Source: Rouxiella silvae
GTDB lineage: Bacteria; Pseudomonadota; Gammaproteobacteria; Enterobacterales; Enterobacteriaceae
Direction: 5' to 3'
DNA length: 64,000 nt
NCBI RefSeq assembly: GCF_002093625.1
Contig: NZ_MRWD01000021.1
Location: 16,328-80,327 of the forward strand
Made by a program: the position numbers and the translations under genes. The notes beneath the pieces are model-generated. The model was given only the letters and a program-made list of their open reading frames with translations, made no database searches and was not told the DNA's origin. The first letter of the stretch is position 1. Every line of letters begins with the position of its first letter. Shown piece by piece: positions 19,942 to 28,484 of the stretch.

Positions 19942-20121
19942 TTACTTTTTCTTGGCTTTAGGGTTTGGCAAGTCAGTGATGCTGCCTTCGTAGATTTCGG
20001 CTGCCAGACCCACAGACTCATGCAGAGTTGGGTGAGCGTGGATAGTCAGCGCGATATCTTCAGCGTCGCAACCCATTTCGATAGCCAGACCGATTTCACC
20101 CAGCAGCTCGCCGCCGTTGGT
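19942..20121 (-). pseudogene. lpd 3' remnant (last 59 codons)
   Basis: Encodes the C-terminal 59 residues of dihydrolipoyl dehydrogenase ([11 protein letters not shown] to NPKAKKK), including the HAHPTLHE active-site motif. It is identical at base level to the intact gene. It has no start and joins gltI sequence at 20122. A by-product of the duplication, not expected to be translated. Confidence 0.93.
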
Positions 20122-20218
20122 TCATGCAGCCGGTTCCGCCTAAAACCTGAATATGGATTTTGCGATGTCAGATGATATGAAGAATCTGTTTGCGCATCCA
20201 GATAACAAGGCACTTTAA
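20122..20218 (+). pseudogene. gltI 3' remnant (last ~32 codons, frameshifted)
   Basis: Copy of the gltI 3' end with one A deleted from CCTAAAAACC, which shifts the frame. It lacks a start. Otherwise identical to the intact gene. By-product of the duplication. Confidence 0.93.
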
Positions 20219-20251
20219 GTTCTTTGATTTAATAACCTAAAATTCAGATAC

Positions 20252-20280
20252 AAAAAAACCGTCTCGAAGACGGTTTTTTT
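20252..20280. terminator. Duplicate of gltI terminator (copy 2)
   Basis: Identical to 19392-19420. It insulates the second cassette from anything reading through the lpd/gltI remnants. Confidence 0.88.
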
Positions 20281-20447
20281 GCTTCCAGCCCACTGTTAGC
20301 GCAGCTGATTGGAATTACTGATATCGATAAAATACGATACAAGTGCCACAGAGCAAATAAATTATGCCTCACACTGCTCAAAAAAACAACCACAAATGGC
20401 TGTATAAAAAAACAGTAGCAGCGTACTCTTTAGTCTGGACTGCTTCG

Positions 20448-20543
20448 CCGGTTTAGCGACCGGTCATCGGGCCTGGAGGCAGCTCATCAACGCTGCGATG
20501 CAGGTGCCACAGAGCACTTGTTTCACCCCTATTTTCCCGATGA
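20448..20543 (+). ncRNA. Structured leader RNA of the small-peptide cassette, copy 2
   Basis: Same predicted fold as copy 1: CCGGT/ACCGG, outer stem TCATCGGG/CCCGATGA (20464-20471 with 20536-20543), arms GCAGC/GCTGC and GTGC/GCAC. Changes from copy 1 are TCATTAAC to TCATCAAC in the first loop, GATT to GATG in an internal loop, and TACAAC to CACAGA in the second loop. None disrupts a stem. Confidence 0.6.
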
Positions 20544-20580
20544 GGTTGAGGTGGTTGTGGTCCGGTAAAAGGATTGCGCA

Positions 20581-20703
20581 ATGAAAAGGATTTCTATTTT
20601 TTTCCTTATCATTCTACTGGGAAGTGCGCTGAGTTTACTGAATGGCGGATGGTCAATTTCCAATATTTATCTAAACGTTAACGTCATTAACCAGAACAGG
20701 TAA
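20581..20703 (+). CDS. 40-residue single-span membrane peptide, copy 2 (unrecognised)
   Basis: Duplicate of the peptide at 19721. It differs by GTA to CTA (V12L, inside the membrane span) and CTG to CTA (silent, Leu31). Ribosome site, start, stop and downstream terminator are kept. Function unknown. Confidence 0.6.
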   Translation: MKRISIFFLIILLGSALSLLNGGWSISNIYLNVNVINQNR

Positions 20704-20709
20704 GCTACT

Positions 20710-20734
20710 GGCCGCTTCTCGGAGCGGCCTTTTA
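20710..20734 (+). terminator. Terminator of small-peptide cassette, copy 2
   Basis: Same stem as copy 1 with one extra G in the loop (TCTCGG). Confidence 0.85.
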
Positions 20735-20755
20735 ATTGTTGTCATAGCACAAATA

Positions 20756-20783
20756 AAAACGGCCCCTGTTTAGGGGCCGTTTT
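20756..20783 (-). terminator. Terminator of lpd (copy 2, functional position)
   Basis: Minus strand AAAACGGCCCC-TAAACA-GGGGCCGTTTT, perfectly paired, 19 bp past the lpd stop. It ends the pdhR-aceEF-lpd operon. Confidence 0.9.
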
Positions 20784-20802
20784 ATAACCTAAGAACCAGA
20801 AA

Positions 20803-22227
20803 TTACTTTTTCTTGGCTTTAGGGTTTGGCAAGTCAGTGATGCTGCCTTCGTAGATTTCGGCTGCCAGACCCACAGACTCATGCAGAGTTGGGTGAGCGT
20901 GGATAGTCAGCGCGATATCTTCAGCGTCGCAACCCATTTCGATAGCCAGACCGATTTCACCCAGCAGCTCGCCGCCGTTGGTACCCACGATAGCACCACC
21001 AATAACGCGGTGAGTTTCTTTATCGAAGATAAGCTTGGTCATACCGTCAGCACAGTCGGAAGCGATGGCGCGACCGGAAGCAGCCCAAGGGAAGGTCGCC
21101 GTTTCGTAGCTTATGCCTTTCTCTTTCGCTTCTTTCTCGGTCAGACCCACCCAGGCAACTTCTGGCTCAGTGTAGGCAATCGAAGGAATAACCTTCGGAT
21201 CAAAGTAGTGTTTTTTGCCGGAGATAACTTCAGCAGCGACGTGGCCTTCATGCACACCTTTGTGTGCCAGCATTGGCTGACCCACGATATCGCCGATAGC
21301 GAAGATGTGTGGAATGTTGGTACGCATTTGCTTATCAACGTGGATAAATCCGCGCTCGTCAACGTCAATACCTGCAGCACCGGCTTCCAGCAGCTTACCG
21401 TTAGGTACGCGGCCGATAGCCACCAGCACGGCGTCATAACGCTGTGGTTCAGCGGGTGCTTTTTTGCCTTCCATCGTGACATAGATACCGTCTTCTTTTG
21501 CTTCAACGGCAGTCACTTTGGTTTCCAGCATCAGGTTGAACTGCTTGCTGATTTTCTTGGTAAAGACTTTAACAACGTCTTTGTCAGCCGCCGGGATCAC
21601 TTGGTCAAACATCTCGACTACGTCGATTTTTGAACCCAGTGCGTGATACACGGTGCCCATTTCCAGACCGATAATACCGCCGCCCATCACCAGCAGACGC
21701 TCAGGAACAGTTTTCAGCTCCAGCGCATCCGTTGAGTCCCAAACGCGTGGGTCATCATGAGGAATGAATGGCAGTTTAATTGGACGAGAGCCCGCAGCGA
21801 TAATGGCGTTATCGAAAGTGATGGTCGTTGGACCATTCTCGCCTTCAACAACCAAAGTATTAGCCCCGGTGAATTTGCCCAGGCCGTTAACAACTTTGAC
21901 CTTACGGCCTTTAGCCATGCCAGCTAGACCGCCGGTCAGCTGGTTAATCACTTTTTCTTTCCAAACGCGAACTTTGTCGATGTCGGTTTTTGGCTCACCG
22001 AAAACAATGCCGTGTGCTTCCAAAGCTTTAGCTTCAGAAATCACTTTCGCCACGTGCAGCAGTGCTTTGGAAGGGATACAACCTACGTTAAGACAAACAC
22101 CACCGAGAGTGGCGTAACGCTCAACCAGAATAGTTTCAAGACCTAAATCAGCGCAACGGAAAGCGGCAGAATAGCCTGCAGGACCAGCCCCAAGTACCAC
22201 GACCTGAGTTTTAATTTCTGTACTCAT
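20803..22227 (-). CDS. lpd: Dihydrolipoyl dehydrogenase (E3)
   Basis: FAD flavoprotein that reoxidises dihydrolipoamide in the pyruvate and 2-oxoglutarate dehydrogenase complexes and the glycine cleavage system. 474 residues, as in E. coli. FAD motif VLGAGPAGYSAA; redox disulfide Cys45-Cys50 (GGVCLNVGCIPSK); NAD motif MGGGIIGLEMG; second FAD motif IFAIGDIVGQPMLAHK; catalytic His/Glu in HAHPTLHE. I use the second of two adjacent ATGs (MSTEIK), preceded by AAGAGGT. Last gene of the pdh operon, after a terminator-like hairpin, so it probably also has its own promoter. Its 3' end is duplicated. Confidence 0.97.
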   Translation of the reverse strand: MSTEIKTQVVVLGAGPAGYSAAFRCADLGLETILVERYATLGGVCLNVGCIPSKALLHVAKVISEAKALEAHGIVFGEPKTDIDKVRVWKEKVINQLTGGLAGMAKGRKVKVVNGLGKFTGANTLVVEGENGPTTITFDNAIIAAGSRPIKLPFIPHDDPRVWDSTDALELKTVPERLLVMGGGIIGLEMGTVYHALGSKIDVVEMFDQVIPAADKDVVKVFTKKISKQFNLMLETKVTAVEAKEDGIYVTMEGKKAPAEPQRYDAVLVAIGRVPNGKLLEAGAAGIDVDERGFIHVDKQMRTNIPHIFAIGDIVGQPMLAHKGVHEGHVAAEVISGKKHYFDPKVIPSIAYTEPEVAWVGLTEKEAKEKGISYETATFPWAASGRAIASDCADGMTKLIFDKETHRVIGGAIVGTNGGELLGEIGLAIEMGCDAEDIALTIHAHPTLHESVGLAAEIYEGSITDLPNPKAKKK

Positions 22228-22345
22228 CATGACCTCTTAATTGTTTGTCCGGCGGGTCAGACGTTCTTTGAAACGCACTCATTAAGAATGAATGCAGTAC
22301 GCAACGCCCTTCATCCACCGGGACGCATACACCGCGAGAAGTTTA

Positions 22346-22364
22346 CAGAATTGTTAAAATTCTG
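22346..22364. promoter_or_regulatory. Dyad in the aceF-lpd gap
   Basis: CAGAATT-GTTAA-AATTCTG, 7-bp arms, about 120 bp upstream of lpd and between the aceF terminator and lpd. The E. coli lpd promoter in this gap is under ArcA and other controls. I cannot name a factor for this dyad. Confidence 0.3.
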
Positions 22365-22442
22365 CAAACAAAGTTCGGGTGACCTGAGTCTCAACAATCT
22401 TATTACCCGCCAACTAAAGGCAATAAGACCCGTGTCAAAAAC

Positions 22443-22465
22443 AAGGCCGGCAACTTGCCGGCCTT
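22443..22465 (-). terminator. Terminator/attenuator between aceF and lpd
   Basis: Minus strand AAGGCCGGC-AAGTT-GCCGGCCTT followed by GTTTTTGAC; a 9-bp perfect stem 7 bp past the aceF stop. Partial read-through would give aceEF-lpd transcripts, as known in E. coli. Confidence 0.85.
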
Positions 22466-22472
22466 ATAACAA

Positions 22473-24386
22473 TTACATCACCAGACGACGAATATCTGAC
22501 ATTACGGTACCGATGTATGCAGCGAAACGTGCTCCAGCTGCACCGTCAATAACCCGGTGGTCGAAGGACAGAGACAGCGGCAACATCAAACGCGGTTCAA
22601 ACTCTTTGCCATTCCAGACCGGCTTCATAGACGATTTTGACACGCCCAGAATCGCCACATCCGGCGCATTCACGATAGGCGTAAATGCCGTACCGCCGAT
22701 GCCGCCCAGGCTAGAGATAGTGAAACAGCCGCCCTGCATATCGGAAGCAGTCAGTTTGCCATCACGTGCCTTCTTGGAGATAACGGTCAGTTCACGCGAC
22801 AATTCAACAATACCTTTCTTGTTGACGTCACGGAATACCGGAACCACCAGGCCGTTTGGCGTATCAACCGCCACACCGATGTTAATATATTTTTTCAGCG
22901 TCAGCGTCTGCGCATCGGCAGAAAGAGAGCTGTTAAAGCGTGGGAACTCTTCCAGCGCCTTGGCAACGGCTTTCATGATGAAGACCAGCGGCGTGATTTT
23001 CACGTCGAGTTTCTTCTTCTCGGCTTCAACGTTCTGCTGCTTACGGAACTCTTCAACTTCAGTGATATCGGCTTCGTCGAACTGCGTAACGTGCGGGATC
23101 ATCACCCAGTTACGGCTCAGGTTGGCACCAGAAATTTTCTGGATACGGCCCAGTTCAACTTCTTCGATTTCACCAAACTTGCTGAAGTCAACTTTCGGCC
23201 AAGGCAGCATACCCGGCAAACCACCGCCCGCCGCCGCAGCGGCAGCAGGTGCAGCTTCAGCACGTTTAACTGCATCTTTTACGTAAGCCTGAACGTCTTC
23301 GCGCAGGATGCGGCCTTTACGACCGGTGCCTTTCACTTTAGACAGGTTAACGCCAAACTCGCGCGCGAGACGACGGATAACAGGCGTAGCGTGAACGTAA
23401 GCATCGTTCTCAGAGAATTCGCCTTTGCTTTCAACAGCTGCCGGAGCCGCCGCTTTTTGTTCCTGTTTGGCAGGAGCCGCCGTTTCTTCTTTCTTGGCTG
23501 GAGCCGCAGCAGGTGCAGCGCCTTCTACTTCGAAGACGAAAATCAAAGAACCGGTGCTGACTTTATCGCCCGCAGCAATTTTGATTTCTTTAACGGTGCC
23601 AGCAAACGGCGCAGGCACTTCCATTGAAGCTTTATCGCCTTCAACGGTGATCAGAGACTGATCTTCTGCAACTTTATCGCCCACTTTAACCATGATCTCG
23701 GTGACTTCAACTTCGTCACCGCCGATGTCCGGTACGTTAACTTCTTTGCTGCCAGAAGCCGCAGGTGCAGCAGCAGGTTTCTCTTCTGCTTTGGTTTCTT
23801 CTTTGGCAGCAGGAGCCGCAGAGCCAGAGCCCGCCACTTCAAAGACCATAATCAGAGAACCGGTGCTGACTTTGTCGCCCGCAGCAATTTTGATCTCTTT
23901 AACCGTACCAGCAAACGGCGCCGGCACTTCCATTGAGGCTTTATCACCCTCAACGTTGATAATCGACTGATCGGCAGAAACCGTGTCGCCCACTTTTACC
24001 AGAATTTCGGTAACTTCAACTTCATCACCGCCGATGTCGGGTACGTTAACGTCTTTGTTTTCGCTTGAAGCCGCGGCGGCAGGTTTTTCTTCTGCTTTCA
24101 CTTCTTCTTTAGCCGCCGGTTTTTCTTCCGCTTTAGCCGGTGCAGCAGCACCGTCAGCAGAATCAAACACGAAAATCAGTTTGCCGGTTTCGACGGTATC
24201 GCCCACAGCAACTTTAATTTCTTTAACTACGCCAGCCTGTGGAGAAGGGACTTCCATCGACGCCTTGTCACCTTCAACAACAATCAGAGACTGTTCGACG
24301 GAAACGGTATCGCCAACCTTCACCAGCACTTCGGTGACTTCTACTGCATCGGCACCAATGTCCGGTACATTAATTTCAATAGCCAT
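22473..24386 (-). CDS. aceF: Pyruvate dehydrogenase E2, dihydrolipoamide acetyltransferase (three lipoyl domains)
   Basis: Core of the pyruvate dehydrogenase complex: takes the acetyl group from E1 and transfers it to CoA. 637 residues. Three N-terminal lipoyl domains, each with [10 protein letters not shown]; the lipoylated Lys are at 41, 149 and 252. Ala/Pro/Lys/Glu-rich linkers separate them. Then comes the peripheral subunit-binding domain ([20 protein letters not shown]) and the catalytic domain with [15 protein letters not shown]. The repeated linkers explain the long antisense frames here. 13 bp after aceE. Confidence 0.97.
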   Translation of the reverse strand: MAIEINVPDIGADAVEVTEVLVKVGDTVSVEQSLIVVEGDKASMEVPSPQAGVVKEIKVAVGDTVETGKLIFVFDSADGAAAPAKAEEKPAAKEEVKAEEKPAAAASSENKDVNVPDIGGDEVEVTEILVKVGDTVSADQSIINVEGDKASMEVPAPFAGTVKEIKIAAGDKVSTGSLIMVFEVAGSGSAAPAAKEETKAEEKPAAAPAASGSKEVNVPDIGGDEVEVTEIMVKVGDKVAEDQSLITVEGDKASMEVPAPFAGTVKEIKIAAGDKVSTGSLIFVFEVEGAAPAAAPAKKEETAAPAKQEQKAAAPAAVESKGEFSENDAYVHATPVIRRLAREFGVNLSKVKGTGRKGRILREDVQAYVKDAVKRAEAAPAAAAAAGGGLPGMLPWPKVDFSKFGEIEEVELGRIQKISGANLSRNWVMIPHVTQFDEADITEVEEFRKQQNVEAEKKKLDVKITPLVFIMKAVAKALEEFPRFNSSLSADAQTLTLKKYINIGVAVDTPNGLVVPVFRDVNKKGIVELSRELTVISKKARDGKLTASDMQGGCFTISSLGGIGGTAFTPIVNAPDVAILGVSKSSMKPVWNGKEFEPRLMLPLSLSFDHRVIDGAAGARFAAYIGTVMSDIRRLVM

Positions 24387-24399
24387 CTGTCTTTACCTC

Positions 24400-27063
24400 T
24401 TACGCCAGACGCGGGTTAACTTTGTCAGCATCGATGCCAAACTTGGTAATGGCTTCTGCCACAACCTTCACATCGATCTCGCCACGTTTGGCCAATTCGC
24501 CCAGTGCAGCAACCACCACGTAAGATGCATCGATCTCGAAGTGGTGACGCAGGTTTTCGCGGCTGTCAGAACGGCCGTAACCGTCAGTGCCGAGAACGCG
24601 GAAATCGCTGGCAGGAACGAAGTTACGGATCTGCTCGGCGAACAGTTTCATGTAGTCAGTTGATGCAACAACCGGCGCATCATTCATGACCTGAGCCACG
24701 TAAGGAATGCGTGGTTCGTCAGCCGGATGCAGCATGTTCCAACGTTCGCAGTCCTGACCGTCGCGCGCCAACTCGGTGAACGAGGTTACGCTGTAAACGT
24801 CAGAACCCACGCCGTAATCTTTGGCCAGAATCTGAGCTGCATCACGCACGTGGCGCAGAATTGAACCCGAGCTCATCAGCTGCACTTTGCCTTTGCTGCC
24901 TTCAACAGTTTCCAGCTTGTAGATACCTTTACGAATGCCTTCTTCGGCACCTTCCGGCATGGCTGGCATGTGGTAGTTTTCGTTCAGCGTGGTGATGTAG
25001 TAATAAATGTTCTCCTGCGCGTCGCCGTACATACGCACCAGACCATCATGCATGATGACCGCCACTTCGTAGGCATACGCCGGATCATAAGAGATACAGT
25101 TAGGGATCGTCAGCGACTGAATATGGCTGTGGCCATCTTCGTGCTGCAAACCTTCACCGTTCAGCGTTGTACGACCAGAAGTGCCGCCGACCAGGAAGCC
25201 GCGCGCCTGTTGGTCACCCGCTGCCCAGCACAGGTCACCGATACGCTGGAAACCGAACATTGAGTAGTAGATATAGAACGGGATCATTGGCAAGTCGTTG
25301 GTGCTGTAAGACGTTGCCGCTGCCAACCATGAAGAGGCCGCACCCAGTTCGTTAATCCCTTCCTGCAGAATCTGACCTTTCTCGTCTTCTTTATAGTAAG
25401 CAACCTGCTCACGGTCCTGCGGGGTATATTGCTGGCCGTTCGGGCTGTAAATACCAATCTGACGGAACAGACCTTCCATACCAAAAGTACGCGCTTCATC
25501 GGCAATGATCGGGACTAAACGGTCTTTGATCGAATCGTTTTTCAGCATCACGTTCAATGCACGAACGAAGGCGATAGTGGTAGAAATTTCTTTCTTCTGC
25601 TCTTCCAGCAGCTGAGAGAAGTCTTCCAGCTTCGGCATTTCCAGCTTCTGCGTGAATTTTGGCAGACGCGTTGGCAGATAACCTTTCAGCGCCTGGCGAC
25701 GTTCATGCAGGTATTTGTACTCTGCGGAGTCTTTTTCCAGGGTGATGTAAGGCAGTTTTTCAATGTTTTCATCGCTGACTGGTACGCTGAAACGATCGCG
25801 GATGTAACGTACGCCATCCATGTTCATTTTCTTGACCTGGTGGGCAATGTTCTTGCCTTCAGCGGTTTCACCCATGCCATAACCTTTGATGGTGTGGGCA
25901 AGGATTACTGTTGGCTGGCCTTTAGTGTTCTGCGCTTTGTTCAGTGCAGCAAAGACTTTCTTCGGATCGTGACCCCCGCGGTTCAGGGCCCAGATCTGGT
26001 CGTCGGTCATGTCTTTAACCAACGCAGCCGTTTCAGGGTATCTGCCGAAGAAGTGCTCGCGAACGTATTTACCGTCGCGTGACTTGAAGGTCTGATAATC
26101 GCCGTCAACGGTTTCGTTCATCAGTTGGATGAGCTTGCCGCTGGTATCCTTACGCAGCAGTTCGTCCCAACGGTTGCCCCAAATCACCTTGATAACGTTC
26201 CAGCCGGCGCCTGCAAAGATGCCTTCCAGTTCGTTGATGATTTTACCATTACCGGTAACCGGGCCATCAAGGCGCTGCAGGTTACAGTTGATGATGAAGC
26301 ACAGGTTGTCTAGCTTCTCGCGGGTAGCGATGGTGATCGCACCTTTAGATTCTGGCTCATCCATCTCACCGTCGCCCAGGAACGCATAAACGCGCTGGCT
26401 GGTGGTGTCTTTAAGACCACGGTGATCCAAATATTTCAGGAATTTGGCCTGATAAATTGCCCCAATTGGACCCAGACCCATTGATACGGTCGGGAACTGC
26501 CAGAATTCAGGCATCAGTTTCGGGTGCGGATAAGAAGAGAGACCTTTACCGTGAACTTCCTGACGGAAATTGTTCATCTGGTCTTCGGTCAAGCGGCCTT
26601 CAAGGAAAGCACGCGCGTACACGCCTGGAGAGATGTGGCCCTGGAAGTAAACCAGATCGCCGCCGTCCTGCTCGTTGCGTGCACGGAAAAAGTGGTTGAA
26701 GCACACTTCATAAATAGCGGCAGAAGACTGGAATGATGACATGTGGCCACCGAGATCCAGGTCTTTTTTGGACGCACGCAGAACGGTCATGATCGCGTTC
26801 CAGCGGATTGCCGTACGAATATTGCGTTCCAGCTCCAGGTTACCCGGATATTCAGGTTCGTCTTCAACAGCGATGGTATTGATATAGTTACGGCTTGCAG
26901 CACCAGCTGCAACGCTCACGCCGCCTTTACGTGCTTCACTCAGAACCTGATCGATCAGGAACTGTGCACGCTCAACACCTTCTTCACGGATGACCGATTC
27001 GATCGCTTGTAGCCAGTCGCGAGTTTCGATCGGATCCACGTCATTATTTACACGTTCTGACAT
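24400..27063 (-). CDS. aceE: Pyruvate dehydrogenase E1 component
   Basis: ThDP-dependent homodimeric E1: decarboxylates pyruvate and reductively acetylates E2. 887 residues, the E. coli length. ThDP motif FLGDGEMDEPESKGA...INCNLQRLDGP. Further blocks are ARAFLEGRLTEDQMNNFRQE, TIKGYGMGETAEGKNIAHQ, and the C-terminal GTDGYGRSDSRENLRHHFEID. Separated from pdhR by 225 bp that contain a long inverted repeat (27107-27179). Regulated in E. coli by PdhR through the upstream operator. Confidence 0.97.
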   Translation of the reverse strand: MSERVNNDVDPIETRDWLQAIESVIREEGVERAQFLIDQVLSEARKGGVSVAAGAASRNYINTIAVEDEPEYPGNLELERNIRTAIRWNAIMTVLRASKKDLDLGGHMSSFQSSAAIYEVCFNHFFRARNEQDGGDLVYFQGHISPGVYARAFLEGRLTEDQMNNFRQEVHGKGLSSYPHPKLMPEFWQFPTVSMGLGPIGAIYQAKFLKYLDHRGLKDTTSQRVYAFLGDGEMDEPESKGAITIATREKLDNLCFIINCNLQRLDGPVTGNGKIINELEGIFAGAGWNVIKVIWGNRWDELLRKDTSGKLIQLMNETVDGDYQTFKSRDGKYVREHFFGRYPETAALVKDMTDDQIWALNRGGHDPKKVFAALNKAQNTKGQPTVILAHTIKGYGMGETAEGKNIAHQVKKMNMDGVRYIRDRFSVPVSDENIEKLPYITLEKDSAEYKYLHERRQALKGYLPTRLPKFTQKLEMPKLEDFSQLLEEQKKEISTTIAFVRALNVMLKNDSIKDRLVPIIADEARTFGMEGLFRQIGIYSPNGQQYTPQDREQVAYYKEDEKGQILQEGINELGAASSWLAAATSYSTNDLPMIPFYIYYSMFGFQRIGDLCWAAGDQQARGFLVGGTSGRTTLNGEGLQHEDGHSHIQSLTIPNCISYDPAYAYEVAVIMHDGLVRMYGDAQENIYYYITTLNENYHMPAMPEGAEEGIRKGIYKLETVEGSKGKVQLMSSGSILRHVRDAAQILAKDYGVGSDVYSVTSFTELARDGQDCERWNMLHPADEPRIPYVAQVMNDAPVVASTDYMKLFAEQIRNFVPASDFRVLGTDGYGRSDSRENLRHHFEIDASYVVVAALGELAKRGEIDVKVVAEAITKFGIDADKVNPRLA

Positions 27064-27106
27064 GGTGCTTTTCCTTATCTGTCTCTAATACGTTGGTTTA
27101 TCTGGA

Positions 27107-27179
27107 GCCTGTCTTCCTGCGCTCTCAACGTTTCTGCGCTCTTACCACAGCTTCGTAGGTAAAACGCACGAAGACAGGC
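27107..27179 (-). promoter_or_regulatory. Long stem-loop in the pdhR-aceE gap
   Basis: GCCTGTCTTC-C-TGCG (27107-27121) pairs with CGCA-C-GAAGACAGGC (27165-27179): 14 bp with one C/C mismatch. The loop holds an inner hairpin TTACC/GGTAA (27142-27146, 27158-27162). It lies 44 bp upstream of the aceE start, in its mRNA leader. There is no T-run, so it is not a classic terminator. It may affect mRNA stability or processing between pdhR and aceE. Confidence 0.45.
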
Positions 27180-27288
27180 CCGTCAGTGTAGTTTCTGCTC
27201 CCACGGGAGAGCATAAAAGCTTCCAAAATTATTCTCAGAGCCCAAACGACGGGCTATAGGTATGCGGACAGCCAGATTTACCCAGAGT

Positions 27289-28059
27289 TTAATTTTCTTC
27301 GTTACGTTGCTGGAGTCGACGTAGTGAACGATCACGACGACTGTGCTCCCTGCTCAAATCCAGCAAAACTTCCTCGATAAACGCCAGGTGACGGTGCGAT
27401 GCTTCGCGGGCCTTTTCTGGCTCACGTGCGACAATCGCTGCAAATATCCCGGCGCGGTGGTTGCTCACCATCGCCAACATTTCACGGCGCGAGTAAAGCA
27501 ATTCAAAATTCTGTCGAACGTTTTTTTCAAGCATCGGCCCCATACAGCGGAGCAGATGCAGCAACACCACATTATGCGTCGCTTCTGTTACAGCTACCTG
27601 ATACTGCATGACTGCATCGGCTTCAGCGTCGAGATCGCCACTGTCCTGCGCCGATTGAATCACGAGATGACAATCGCGAATACGCTGTAAGTCTTCTTCC
27701 GTTCCGCGAAGCGCTGCATAATAAGCGGCTATACCTTCGAGGGCGTGACGGGTTTCAAGGAGATCGAACTGCGATTCAGGATGATCGGAAAGTAATTCTG
27801 CAAGGGGGTCGCTAATGCTTTGCCATAAGTTGCTTTGAACGAATGTGCCACCACCCTGGCGACGTAACAGCAGGCCTTTACCTTCAAGGCGCTGAATAGC
27901 TTCTCTTAGCGAAGGCCGAGAAACATCAAACTGCTTTGCCAGTTCGCGCTCGGGCAAAAGCTTTTCGCCAGGGCGCAGAGTGCCTTCAAGGATCAGAGAC
28001 TCAAGCTGCTTCTCGATCGCGTCAGATAACTTCGGCTGTCTAATTTTACTGTAGGCCAT
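27289..28059 (-). CDS. pdhR: Pyruvate dehydrogenase complex repressor (GntR/FadR family)
   Basis: Transcriptional repressor of its own operon; pyruvate is the inducer. 256 residues. N-terminal winged helix-turn-helix ([46 protein letters not shown]), then a FadR-type C-terminal helical domain ([33 protein letters not shown]). Closely matches E. coli PdhR. First gene of pdhR-aceEF-lpd, divergent from aroP, with a perfect PdhR operator 46 bp upstream. Confidence 0.96.
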   Translation of the reverse strand: MAYSKIRQPKLSDAIEKQLESLILEGTLRPGEKLLPERELAKQFDVSRPSLREAIQRLEGKGLLLRRQGGGTFVQSNLWQSISDPLAELLSDHPESQFDLLETRHALEGIAAYYAALRGTEEDLQRIRDCHLVIQSAQDSGDLDAEADAVMQYQVAVTEATHNVVLLHLLRCMGPMLEKNVRQNFELLYSRREMLAMVSNHRAGIFAAIVAREPEKAREASHRHLAFIEEVLLDLSREHSRRDRSLRRLQQRNEEN

Positions 28060-28105
28060 AGGAACGTTTATCTGCCTTATAGGTCACGTGACTAGCTCGG
28101 AGTCA

Positions 28106-28120
28106 ATTGGTAATACCAAT
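28106..28120. promoter_or_regulatory. PdhR operator
   Basis: ATTGGT-AAT-ACCAAT, an exact inverted repeat matching the published PdhR consensus ATTGGTnnnACCAAT. Its location just upstream of pdhR fits autorepression of the operon. Confidence 0.88.
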
Positions 28121-28388
28121 TCAAAAAACGTGGCCGTAAAGTAACAAAGTATTCACGCGAAGTCCATATCGAGCCCCTCTTAAAACCGCCCATCTCGCAC
28201 AATTTAACAAATATTTAGCATTTCTTTTTATAACGTGCCCTGGATCACATTTCACCGCTTTCAGACAACTTTTCAATCGGTTTGCTCATTTCTTAAGCGC
28301 TAATACAATAAAGCAGGTGCAAACTTTTTCGCTTAACACTATTCTTGGCCGAACGGTAGTTAATGCTGCTTTTTCGTTGCATTGCAGC

Positions 28389-28429
28389 CGTAAATAATTA
28401 GATACAAAATGTGTACTCTTCGGCTTACA
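28389..28429 (+). promoter_or_regulatory. Two adjacent TyrR-like boxes upstream of aroP
   Basis: Box A CGTAAA-N6-GATACA (28389-28406) and box B TGTACT-N6-CTTACA (28412-28429) both resemble TGTAAA-N6-TTTACA. They are 23 bp apart centre to centre, the spacing of paired strong/weak boxes in the TyrR regulon. aroP is a TyrR target in E. coli. Each box has two or more mismatches, so this is probable rather than certain. Confidence 0.55.
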
Positions 28430-28484
28430 GCCAACGTTTTAAGCAGATTTGTAGCTTTTTTCCCTAACGACAGAGGATCGGGAA

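Larger units (their letters stand above)
19261..20121. repeat. Tandem duplication, copy 1 (861 bp)
   Basis: Runs from inside the gltI 3' end, through gltI terminator, structured leader, 40-residue ORF and terminators, to 59 codons of the lpd 3' end. Copy 2 follows directly at 20122. The unit is bounded by CCGTTGGT, present in gltI (19253-19260), at the junction (20114-20121) and in lpd (20975-20982). This is the signature of duplication by microhomology. Differences from copy 2: 17 substitutions and two 1-base indels. Confidence 0.95.
20122..20982. repeat. Tandem duplication, copy 2 (861 bp)
   Basis: Second unit. It starts with the last 97 bp of gltI (one A missing from a run of five) and ends inside the intact lpd gene. 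Eight of the 17 substitutions fall in 32 bp matching 19502-19533 of copy 1. The rest are in hairpin loops, one linker base, one missense and one silent change in the small ORF, and the lpd terminator. Confidence 0.95.

Noticed and set aside
19942..20121. Possibility that the lpd remnant is a second functional E3 gene
   Set aside because: Only the last 59 codons are present, with no start and no upstream promoter on that strand; it fuses to antisense gltI sequence.
19261..20982. Assembly error producing the tandem repeat
   Set aside because: The copies differ at 19 sites in a structured pattern and the junction uses a clean microhomology. Mis-assembly would normally give identical copies. Not fully excluded without reads.
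22288..23286. 332-codon plus-strand frame opposite aceF
   Set aside because: It lies mostly antisense to aceF, whose biased codons and Ala/Pro/Glu-rich linkers open the opposite strand. No homology or ribosome site.
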